Source: CAZRIZ01 sp964600285
Lineage (GTDB): Bacteria > Patescibacteriota > Saccharimonadia > Saccharimonadales > Saccharimonadaceae
Length of the DNA stretch: 21,317 nucleotides
Reading direction: 5' to 3'
NCBI GenBank assembly: GCA_964600285.1
Contig: CAZRIZ010000016.1
Location: forward strand, 1 to 21,317
Shown: one piece after another, positions 6,496 through 11,754 of the stretch
How positions within the stretch are numbered: position 1 is the first letter of the stretch
Layout: the number at the start of each line of letters is the position of its first letter
Made by a program: the position numbers and the translations under genes
The notes under the pieces: generated by a model
Told to the model about the DNA's origin: nothing
The model's input: the letters and a program-made list of their open reading frames with translations, nothing else
Databases searched by the model: none

Positions 6496-6822
6496 AATAG
6501 CTTGCTACGCAATCGCTAGTTTATTTAAGATTTACTAGAGGAAAGTCCGGACAACCACGACGATAGTAGTCGCTAACGGCGACCGGGAGCAATCCTAGGG
6601 AAAGTGCCACAGAAACAAAACCGCTTTCGAGCAAGGGTGAAAAGAGTGGGGTAAGAGCCCACAGTTAATAGCGGCGACGCTATTGAGAGGTAAACCCTAC
6701 TAGTTGCAAGGGACTTGGCTATGAGCTGTCGTCTCACCAGGTCAATACGCTAGAACCAAGTAGTAATATTTGGTCAAGATAGATGATTGCGCTTGACAGA
6801 ATCCGGCTTACGGTAAGCTATT
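6496..6822 (+). ncRNA. rnpB: RNase P RNA (bacterial)
   Basis: This is the catalytic RNA that removes 5' leaders from precursor tRNAs. The universal 5' core GAGGAAAGTCCGGAC starts at 6538 and the 3' core ACAGAATCCGGCTTA lies at about 6796-6810; together they form P4 and its surroundings. Between them are AGGGAAAGTGCCACAGAAAC, GGGTGAAAAGAGTGGGGTAAGAGCCCAC and GGTAAACCC, which carries the GGU that pairs with tRNA CCA. P1 pairs AATAGCTT (6496-6503) with AAGCTATT (6815-6822), which sets both ends. The arrangement looks like the common type A. A strong terminator follows at once. Confidence 0.96.
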
Positions 6823-6849
6823 AAAAACCTCTCATTATGAGAGGTTTTT
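6823..6849. terminator. Bidirectional terminator after RNase P RNA and rplT
   Basis: AAAAACCTCTC (6823-6833) pairs with GAGAGGTTTTT (6839-6849), an 11-bp stem with a 5-nt loop and T-runs in both directions. It ends RNase P RNA on the plus strand and the infC-rpmI-rplT mRNA on the minus strand. Confidence 0.9.
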
Positions 6850-6870
6850 AATGTAGTATATGAAAAATGT

Positions 6871-7215
6871 CTAGTTAGTAGCTTTTTCTAATATCTTACT
6901 GAAGGTTTTAGGTTCGTTGACGGTTAGCTCTGCTAATATTTTTCGGTCAAGTTCGATCTTATTGGCTTTTAGGCCTGCAATAAACTTTGCATAGGTCGTG
7001 TTGCCGTTTCTAGCAGCAATACTAATTCGGTTAATCCACAGACGTCGTAAGTCGCGCTTCTTATTGCGACGGTCTCGGTAGGCATATGAAAGAGCCTTTA
7101 TGCGCCCTTGTTTGGCTAGTCGAAAAGATCGACGCCTGTAGTGATCCATCCCTTTTACTTCACCAAGAATCTTCTTGTGCTTTTTTCGTGCGGCGACGCC
7201 ACTTTTTGTTCTCAT
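6871..7215 (-). CDS. rplT: 50S ribosomal protein L20
   Basis: L20 is an early assembly protein of the large subunit. The 114-aa sequence is very basic in its first half, with the family signature GMDHYRRRSFRLAKQGRIKALSYAYRDRRNKKRDLRRLWINRI, followed by the globular domain ending at the 23S-binding surface (FIAGLKANKIELDRKILAEL). It is slightly shorter than the usual 117-120. AGGAG precedes the ATG at 7215. It is the last gene of infC-rpmI-rplT, starting 2 nt after the rpmI stop. In other bacteria L20 represses this operon by binding its mRNA; whether it does so here is not shown. Confidence 0.97.
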   Translation of the reverse strand: MRTKSGVAARKKHKKILGEVKGMDHYRRRSFRLAKQGRIKALSYAYRDRRNKKRDLRRLWINRISIAARNGNTTYAKFIAGLKANKIELDRKILAELTVNEPKTFSKILEKATN

Positions 7216-7217
7216 TA

Positions 7218-7412
7218 CTAAACTCCTAAAGATTTCTTTATATTTTTACTGTGATTACTATTAACTTGAGCTGTTGTTTTTATAACACGCTTTCGTCTTT
7301 TACTCTTTTTTGACAATATATGATTGCCAAAGGCGCGTTCTCGCATAATTTTACCAGTAGGCGTAATGCGGAATCTCTTTGACGTTCCTTTGTGGGTTTT
7401 TAGCTTTGGCAT
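7218..7412 (-). CDS. rpmI: 50S ribosomal protein L35
   Basis: A small basic protein of the large subunit. The 64 residues begin MPKLKTHKGTSKRFRITPTGK, continue with a KIMRERAFGNHILSKKSKRRKR segment, and match the family in length and motif. The start codon overlaps the infC stop by one base (TAATG), with AAGGAG inside the end of infC as ribosome site. Translational coupling with IF3 is expected. Confidence 0.96.
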   Translation of the reverse strand: MPKLKTHKGTSKRFRITPTGKIMRERAFGNHILSKKSKRRKRVIKTTAQVNSNHSKNIKKSLGV

Positions 7413-7936
7413 TATTTTCTCCTTATTACTATACTCAGGTTTCTTCCAGCCATTTTCGGTGGTTGACCGATAGAGATTTTATCACCGAGTAGTCCTACGA
7501 TTCGATCAATCATTTCGTAGCCTAGTTCCTTGTGTGCCATCTCTCTGCCTTTAAATACGACAGTTATTCGAACGTTATCTCCCTCATCTAGAAAACTATT
7601 AACCTTTTTGAGCTTAACATTCAAATCGTTTTCGCCGATCTTTAGGTTGACTCGCATCTGCTTAAGTTCAGCAGACTTAGCTTTCTTTCGATTCTTTTGT
7701 TGCTCTTTCATTTTTTGGTATTGGTATTTACTCCAATCCATAATTTTAGCAACTGGTGGGTTAGCGGAAGGGGCAATCTCAATTAAATCTAGGTCTTTCT
7801 CAGATGCAATTCTTTGCGCCTCAGCTAGCTTTAATACTCCTAATTGTTCGCCATTCTCATCAATAACCCTGAGCTCCTTGGCTCGAATTTCTTGATTAAT
7901 ACGATTATCTGTACTTATGTGGCCTCGCTTTAACAT
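7412..7936 (-). CDS. infC: Translation initiation factor IF-3
   Basis: IF-3 binds the 30S subunit, prevents premature 50S joining and checks the start codon and initiator tRNA. The 174-aa protein shows the N-domain (NRINQEIRAKELRVIDENGEQLGVL), the lysine-rich linker helix (KYQYQKMKEQQKNRKKAK) and the C-domain (LKIGENDLNVKLKKVNSFLDEGDNVRITVVFKGREMAHKELG). The start is ATG, unlike the AUU typical of many infC genes, so the classical IF-3 autocontrol through a rare start codon is absent. The ribosome site is a short AGG six bases before ATG, next to a 5'-terminal hairpin. It heads the infC-rpmI-rplT operon. Confidence 0.97.
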   Translation of the reverse strand: MLKRGHISTDNRINQEIRAKELRVIDENGEQLGVLKLAEAQRIASEKDLDLIEIAPSANPPVAKIMDWSKYQYQKMKEQQKNRKKAKSAELKQMRVNLKIGENDLNVKLKKVNSFLDEGDNVRITVVFKGREMAHKELGYEMIDRIVGLLGDKISIGQPPKMAGRNLSIVIRRK

Positions 7937-7962
7937 TAAAAACCTGAGTGCTTAAACTCAAG
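7937..7962 (-). promoter_or_regulatory. 5'-terminal hairpin in the infC leader, adjoining the ribosome site
   Basis: The predicted mRNA begins near 7960-7962. Its first bases TGAGT (7960-7956) pair with ACTCA (7949-7945) around TTAAGC, extendable by G-U/G-C pairs that cover the AGG ribosome site (7945-7943). GTTTTTA and the ATG follow. The hairpin could dampen translation, or with its U-run act as a weak early pause or terminator. No L20-binding mimic is evident in such a short leader. Confidence 0.45.
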
Positions 7963-7966
7963 TAGC

Positions 7967-7995
7967 ATTCTATCAGAACTTGCGTAGATAGACAA
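7967..7995 (-). promoter_or_regulatory. Promoter of infC-rpmI-rplT
   Basis: On the minus strand TTGTCT (7995-7990), a 17-nt spacer and TAGAAT (7972-7967), preceded by TGA as extended -10. It lies in the 89-nt gap after the yifB stop, where I see no clear terminator. Confidence 0.75.
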
Positions 7996-8025
7996 GGGGT
8001 TTTACCTTTTTGCACCACACATTTT

Positions 8026-9561
8026 TTAGTATTCCTGGTTAGTGATTTTACGATATTGGATGGCCTCAGCGATATGCGTGGTTTTGATACGTTCATTTTT
8101 CTCCATATCAGCAATTGTACGTGCTACTTTTATGATCCTAAAATATCCTCTCGGACTTATGTCTAGCTTCTCCGACGCCTGGTTTAGCAATTTAGTCGCC
8201 TTGTCCGAGAGTTGTATTTTTGACTTTATTTGTCGAGTAGACAAGTCGCTGTTGTAAAAATAACTTCTAGAGTAGCGCTGTCTCTGAGACTCAAGAGCGT
8301 TGTTAATCTTACAAATAGCGTTGGCTTGCTGGCTCGAGGATGTGTTTGTTAGTAGTATTTTGTCACTGGGGACTCTGTCGACATTAATTACAATATCAAT
8401 TCTGTCCAACAATGGTCCCGATAATTTTTTCTGGTAGTTGAGAATTTGTGTTGTTGTGCAGGTGCAGTTATGTTTTGGATCGCCGTAGTAGCCACAAGGA
8501 CATGGGTTCATTGTTGCGACTAGCATAAAACTAGCGGGATAGGTGGTTCTGTGTTGTAGCCGGTCTACGGTTATCGTTTTGTCCTCTAACGGCTGTCGTA
8601 GAGCTTCTAGGACAGATCTTGGATACTCTGGTATTTCATCTAGAAACAGAACTCCTAAATGGGCAAGGCTAATTTCGCCTGGTTGTGGTGAGCTTCCACC
8701 ACCTATGAGGGCAATCTTACTTGCGGTGTGGTGTGGGCTTCTGAACGGGCGAGTTGTCACTACCTCCATACTTTTTTCACCAGAAAGACTATGTAGTTTT
8801 GTTGTTTCTATAATCTCTTTTTCGGTTAGTGCGGGTAGTAGGCTTGGTATGGCTTTGGCTAACATGGTTTTGCCTGTTCCGGGAGGACCGGTAAGCAGAA
8901 TATTGTGTCTACCAGCAGTGGCTATTGTGAGAGCTCGCTTAGCTTGCTCTTGTCCGTATATGTCATCTAGAGTAATCTGGTGCGGGTTATCGGCGTTTTG
9001 ATTTTTTTCGCTAGGCTCTAATGGTGGGATGTTTATTGGCTCTATTTGTTTCAGGTGCAGAAAGAGCTCTCTTAGGCTACTTATTGGCCAGACATTAATG
9101 TTCTTGACCAGCCTGGCTTGGTTAAAGTTGTCTTTGGGAATATAAATATTTTTTATCTTTGAATTTTTAGCGCTTTCAGCGACGTTGATTATGCCTCTGA
9201 CTGGCCTTAGACATCCATCCAGAGCTAATTCTCCGATAAACAGGCTATTTTCGACCTCTTTTTGAGATAATTGTTTAGAAACCACTAGTATAGATAGGGC
9301 GATCGCTAGATCTAGGTGGGCACCATCTTTAGGTAGCTCGGCGGGTGCTAGATTTATAATAATTTTTTGTTTTGGAAATTCTAGGTTAGAGTTGCGGATT
9401 GCGCTCCTGACGCGCTCTTTTGATTCCTCAACTGCCTTACCACCCATACCAACAATCTGCAATCCCGGCAATCCACGATTTTCATCGGCTTCAACGTCAA
9501 TAATCTGGCCGGTGTAGCCTAGGGGTATAGCGGATATTATCTTACCAACCATAATAGTCAT
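8026..9561 (-). CDS. comM: YifB/ComM family Mg-chelatase-like AAA+ ATPase
   Basis: ComM is a hexameric helicase that drives branch migration when naturally acquired DNA is integrated. The 511-aa protein has the N-terminal S5/Lon-like domain (about 5-165; GLPGLQIVGMGGKAVEESKER; NLAPAELPKDGAHLDL). The AAA+ core follows with Walker A GPPGTGKT (225-232), Walker B LFLDEIPE (305-312) and the cysteine-bearing NPCPCGYYGD loop (352-361). The C-terminal chelatase-type domain contains SPRGYFRIIKVARTIADME. The length is normal for the family. The start may be ATG 9561 or the fourth codon at 9552; neither has a clear Shine-Dalgarno. It is transcribed divergently from tmRNA. Natural competence is known in cultured Saccharibacteria, which fits. 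Confidence 0.93.
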   Translation of the reverse strand: MTIMVGKIISAIPLGYTGQIIDVEADENRGLPGLQIVGMGGKAVEESKERVRSAIRNSNLEFPKQKIIINLAPAELPKDGAHLDLAIALSILVVSKQLSQKEVENSLFIGELALDGCLRPVRGIINVAESAKNSKIKNIYIPKDNFNQARLVKNINVWPISSLRELFLHLKQIEPINIPPLEPSEKNQNADNPHQITLDDIYGQEQAKRALTIATAGRHNILLTGPPGTGKTMLAKAIPSLLPALTEKEIIETTKLHSLSGEKSMEVVTTRPFRSPHHTASKIALIGGGSSPQPGEISLAHLGVLFLDEIPEYPRSVLEALRQPLEDKTITVDRLQHRTTYPASFMLVATMNPCPCGYYGDPKHNCTCTTTQILNYQKKLSGPLLDRIDIVINVDRVPSDKILLTNTSSSQQANAICKINNALESQRQRYSRSYFYNSDLSTRQIKSKIQLSDKATKLLNQASEKLDISPRGYFRIIKVARTIADMEKNERIKTTHIAEAIQYRKITNQEY

Positions 9562-9591
9562 AGTTAAGCATATTTATTCGCCAATGTTAAG

Positions 9592-9619
9592 TTGATTTCT
9601 CACCCCTGTATGGTATAAT
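9592..9619 (+). promoter_or_regulatory. Promoter of tmRNA
   Basis: TTGATT (9592-9597), a 16-nt spacer and TATAAT (9614-9619) with a TG-G extended -10. The mature tmRNA end at 9630 is about 10 nt downstream. Confidence 0.75.
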
Positions 9620-9629
9620 TAAGATATTC

Positions 9630-10028
9630 GGGGCTGAAATAGCTTTAGACGAAGTGAGTTAAAATACATAAGCAAGTCGATTAATAGACGCTAACTATTA
9701 AAATATCTGAGAACAAAATTTCTCGTGCGCTTGCTAGCTTAAAGAGCGTTTTCGCTCCAAAGTTGGCTTTTGCGCCAATTGCCGCTTAATTTAAGCTGGG
9801 CAATCGTCTTAATGAATTAGGCGACCATAAATCATTTAGGCGTTATAACTTAGTCGCTTACGTTACGACCGACTTATCGTAACGGACAAAATACAGTCAC
9901 GTTTTTTGGTTTGTTTTTTGCTGATTTTTTATAAATCAATGAACGTAAAAAACTTAAAATTAGCTATGCTTGTAGAAAATGTATTTATGCCATTTTGGAC
10001 CGGAGGGCAGTACTCCGCAGCTCCACCA
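9630..10028 (+). ncRNA. ssrA: Transfer-messenger RNA (tmRNA)
   Basis: tmRNA rescues stalled ribosomes by acting as alanyl-tRNA and then as mRNA for a degradation tag. The 5' end GGGGCTGAAATAGCTTTAGACG pairs with the 3' end CAGCTCC followed by ACCA (10018-10028) to make the 7-bp acceptor. A T-arm (GGACCGGAGGGCAGTACTCCG region, 9997-10017) precedes it. Length is 399 nt. The tag frame is ambiguous. The usual resume context AATAGAC-GCT (9683-9692) leads to a stop after three codons. Another frame runs from ACG 9688 for 33 codons and ends in FAPIAA before TAA at 9787-9789. A third ends in VRLLA before TAA at about 9759. The first long frame has the more typical degron. Confidence 0.95.
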
Positions 10029-10040
10029 GTTTGTTTTATA

Positions 10041-10068
10041 AACCAAATTTTTGCGAATTTGGTTTTTT
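10041..10068 (+). terminator. Terminator of tmRNA
   Basis: AACCAAATT (10041-10049) pairs with AATTTGGTT (10056-10064), 9 bp with a 6-nt loop, followed by TTTT. It lies 13 nt after the CCA of tmRNA. Confidence 0.9.
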
Positions 10069-10096
10069 AATTTTCTGTTAAGTCGGGCAGTTCAAT

Positions 10097-10133
10097 AAAA
10101 CAAAATGACCGCCTGCGAGGTACGGTCATTTTG
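10097..10133 (-). terminator. Terminator of the minus-strand small RNA
   Basis: CAAAATGACCG (10101-10111) pairs with CGGTCATTTTG (10123-10133), 11 bp with an 11-nt loop. On the minus strand the 3' side continues into TTTTATTG, a proper U-tract; on the plus strand no further T-run follows, so it is oriented to the minus strand. Confidence 0.7.
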
Positions 10134-10195
10134 CATGGAGTTTGGAATGCTTTTGTTTGTTTTTGGCTCCTGCACAATTTTTTTATTCAAGAGCT
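10097..10195 (-). ncRNA. Candidate small RNA of about 100 nt
   Basis: A consensus promoter and a terminator on the minus strand bracket about 100 nt with no believable gene. The 5' end forms a hairpin GCTCTTG (10194-10188) with CAGGAGC (10172-10166) around an A/U-rich loop. An unpaired A/C-rich linker follows, then the terminator hairpin. A 14-codon ORF starting with ATG at about 10136 runs into the terminator but has no ribosome site and is probably accidental. I do not recognise the family. The layout (5' hairpin, single-stranded linker, terminator) is that of a trans-acting small RNA, but the role is unknown. Confidence 0.55.
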
Positions 10196-10201
10196 ACCCC
10201 T

Positions 10202-10230
10202 ATAATATGGTAAAAAAATGACTATGTCAA
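10202..10230 (-). promoter_or_regulatory. Consensus promoter of the minus-strand small RNA
   Basis: On the minus strand a perfect TTGACA (10230-10225), a 17-nt spacer and TATTAT (10207-10202). The start is expected near 10195, one base before the first helix of the small RNA. Confidence 0.75.
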
Positions 10231-10493
10231 GAACTTTTTAACAAAAAGTATAAAATAGTTCTAACTGTGGAAAACTATATTCTCTAAGTCTCAGACTTTA
10301 GCCATGATCCTTTTTAGATATAGCTTAGGAAATTAGAAAAAATTATGGCTAGACTCAAACAGAGCGTAGACATTTCTCTCACAAAATAAGTTAGTGCAGG
10401 TGGATAATTAAGCAAAGTAAAATACGTATAATCATTTGCACAGTACGAAGTATCCATGAGCTGGCGAGTTTGTATAAAGTCTGGACAAAAGTA
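10231..10493. other. AT-rich intergenic stretch without identified gene
   Basis: About 260 nt lie between the minus-strand small RNA promoter and the next plus-strand promoter. It contains a small hairpin ACTTTTT/AAAAAGT (about 10223-10240), two loose DnaA-box-like 9-mers (TGTGGAAAA near 10267 and GGTGGATAA near 10400) and a 14-codon ORF at 10345 without a ribosome site. I see no gene and not enough boxes to call an origin. Confidence 0.6.
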
Positions 10494-10522
10494 TTGACAT
10501 TACTAAGCGCTTGTGCTAGTAT
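10494..10522 (+). promoter_or_regulatory. Very strong promoter of the 10.5-kb structured RNA
   Basis: A perfect TTGACA (10494-10499), a 17-nt spacer and TAGTAT (10517-10522) with TG-C extended -10. By consensus match it equals or exceeds the rRNA promoter at 21081, so an abundant transcript is expected, starting near 10529. Confidence 0.85.
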
Positions 10523-10528
10523 GGGAGT

Positions 10529-10828
10529 AAGGTTTTACAAAAACAAAAAAACGATTTGAAAAATAAAAAAGTAAAACTTGCTCATTTTAAAATAGTACGT
10601 TTCGCCAATGGCTAGAATTGACCTTAATGCAATTTTGCAGTAGGGTCTGACTGGCCACGGCTAGTTCTTTTATAACGTAACTCGGATAGCTTTTGGGCTA
10701 GGCGAGTTCGCTGCAGACATGTTCCAAGTTGCGTCATACGCAATGCGGAGCGGTCAAACCCCGGAGCGGGTCCTGGTCAATATTAAATAATGTAGCACCA
10801 GTTGCGTATCGTTCCGGGGTATTTTTAT
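10529..10828 (+). ncRNA. Candidate large structured RNA (about 300 nt), family unknown
   Basis: It has a near-consensus promoter and a terminator, and no ORF longer than about a dozen codons. Helices seen: 10525-10538/10571-10583 (up to 13 bp with one bulged G, shortened if transcription starts at 10529), enclosing a ~32-nt loop that is almost all A. GACC/GGGTC with TGCA/TGCA (10620-10647). ACTGGC/GCTAGT-type hairpin (10650-10665). AACTCG/CGAGTT (10679-10684/10703-10708) with an inner TAGC/GCTA. TTGCG/CGCAA (10729-10743). CTGGT/ACCAG (10773-10777/10797-10801) inside ACCCCGGA/TCCGGGGT (10758-10765/10813-10820), ending in ATTTTT. ATACGCAA (10736-10743) can instead pair with TTGCGTAT (10802-10809), an 8-bp alternative or pseudoknot. 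No SRP, 6S, tmRNA or RNase P signature was found. Confidence 0.62.
10758..10828 (+). terminator. Terminator of the large structured RNA
   Basis: ACCCCGGA (10758-10765) with TCCGGGGT (10813-10820), containing an inner CTGGT/ACCAG helix, followed by ATTTTTATTTATTTTT. The long arm is unusual for a plain terminator and may be part of the RNA's fold. Confidence 0.7.
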
Positions 10829-10840
10829 TTATTTTTAAGT

Positions 10841-10846
10841 TATAAT
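10841..10846 (+). promoter_or_regulatory. -10 element for the small membrane protein gene
   Basis: TATAAT at 10841-10846, 13 nt before the ATG at 10860. There is no Shine-Dalgarno in the few transcribed bases, so a near-leaderless mRNA is likely. It lies just past the preceding terminator. Confidence 0.5.
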
Positions 10847-10859
10847 ATACGAAAGCATT

Positions 10860-11261
10860 ATGAGCAGCATTGGTGATATTTTAAAAAAGATTTGGTTAAA
10901 GGTAGATTTGCTTGCGCCCTTAGCTTGTTTTGGAGTCTTATTCCTAATATTACACACCACGTCCCCAGACGACATCACGCCAGTCGCTCTATTGATTATT
11001 TTTCTGCTGCTTTATGGTGTGGTTTTTGGTTTAACTAATTTATTATTCGTTTTCTTTTTCAAACTTTACGGCACCATTCTTGCTGATTTGCCAAAAAAAC
11101 CAAGTGTTTTTATTACAAAGAGGAAACGACTAGTTGCCCTGATTAGCTGCGCTCCCATATTCTTACTTGCGGTCCAATCAGTCAAGCCAGTCTCTTTATT
11201 GGATATAGTTCTCGTAGTTGCTATCGTGATAGTGGGTTCGACAGTCATAATCAAGGGGTAA
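10860..11261 (+). CDS. Small integral membrane protein, unknown function
   Basis: The 133-aa protein is mostly hydrophobic, with about four membrane segments: residues 15-37 (LLAPLACFGVLFLILHTT), 41-70 (TPVALLIIFLLLYGVVFGLTNLLFVFFF), 91-109 (LVALISCAPIFLLAVQSV) and 113-131 (LLDIVLVVAIVIVGSTVII). Basic residues cluster at 80-90 (KKPSVFITKRKR), placing that loop inside by the positive-inside rule. I recognise no family motif. It sits directly upstream of the ATPase module but has its own -10 and is separated from the next gene by another promoter, so cotranscription is not required. Confidence 0.6.
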   Translation: MSSIGDILKKIWLKVDLLAPLACFGVLFLILHTTSPDDITPVALLIIFLLLYGVVFGLTNLLFVFFFKLYGTILADLPKKPSVFITKRKRLVALISCAPIFLLAVQSVKPVSLLDIVLVVAIVIVGSTVIIKG

Positions 11262-11276
11262 ATACCATTAGGCTTG

Positions 11277-11285
11277 TGGTATAAT
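11277..11285 (+). promoter_or_regulatory. Extended -10 promoter of the ATPase module
   Basis: TG-G-TATAAT at 11277-11285, 7 nt before the GTG at 11293. The expected transcription start is at or next to the GTG itself, so the mRNA would be leaderless with a GTG start. Confidence 0.6.
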
Positions 11286-11292
11286 AGTAAGC

Positions 11293-11754
11293 GTGAATTT
11301 AGAGCAAAAAATAGGTAATCCAGAAAGACATATAGAGGCTCAAGATAGGCTATCTCTTCCAGAAGTGGATTTGAATTTAATGCGGTCTCAAATGTCTCCT
11401 GAAATCGCTCCGCTGTCTCAGCCGGAGACTGAGCGCAAGGAACAGCAGGCTGATGGCGGTGCCGTAGTGGCAGATGTAAAAACACTGGTTGGGCCAATAC
11501 CTTCAGCTAGTGTCAATGCAAAAGACCAACCTGGGGTTCAGGGGAGCCTACCGTTTGCTACGCCACCTGAGGCTAAGGATTTGGATAAGATAGAGCAAGA
11601 GTGGGTGGACATAACGAAGCAGATTATCGCTACTACAGCTGACAATCCTCATCTAAGAGAAGAGCAGATTAAGGACCTGCAGGCTGATTATCTTTTTAAG
11701 CGTTATGGGCGACAAGCTGGAGATGCAAATAATCAGTCTACGGTTGGATTATGA
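11293..11754 (+). CDS. Hydrophilic protein partnered with a VirD4-like ATPase
   Basis: The 153-aa soluble protein has no membrane segment or signal peptide. Its N-terminal two thirds is Pro/Gln/Glu-rich and probably disordered (residues 1-95). The last ~55 residues form an amphipathic helical region (LDKIEQEWVDITKQIIATTADNP, then QIKDLQADYLFKRYG), likely a small helical domain for binding a partner. It starts with GTG at 11293 with no ribosome site and a -10 directly upstream. Its stop overlaps the ATPase start (ATGA), so the two are translationally coupled and probably act together. I do not recognise the family; a subunit or adaptor of the downstream ATPase is inferred from position. Confidence 0.65.
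   Translation: MNLEQKIGNPERHIEAQDRLSLPEVDLNLMRSQMSPEIAPLSQPETERKEQQADGGAVVADVKTLVGPIPSASVNAKDQPGVQGSLPFATPPEAKDLDKIEQEWVDITKQIIATTADNPHLREEQIKDLQADYLFKRYGRQAGDANNQSTVGL

Noticed and set aside
6496..6822. RNase P-like motif in the thrS leader (GAGGAAGTCCGG at 257-268)
   Set aside because: It resembles the rnpB core by chance; the neighbouring bases form the T-box antiterminator and no other RNase P motif follows.
10345..10389. 14-codon ORF starting ATGGCTAGA, similar in its first codons to an 11-codon ORF at 10608-10643
   Set aside because: Neither has a Shine-Dalgarno or a nearby promoter in the right place, and the shared first nine bases are too short to be meaningful. The second lies within the structured RNA.
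10260..10410. Possible replication origin in the AT-rich gap
   Set aside because: Only two loose DnaA-box-like 9-mers (TGTGGAAAA, GGTGGATAA), no cluster of consensus boxes, and no dnaA or dnaN nearby.
10529..10828. Large-type SRP RNA or second RNase P RNA
   Set aside because: No helix 8 signature despite a CCGGAG run near 10761, and none of the RNase P core motifs; RNase P RNA is clearly at 6496-6822.
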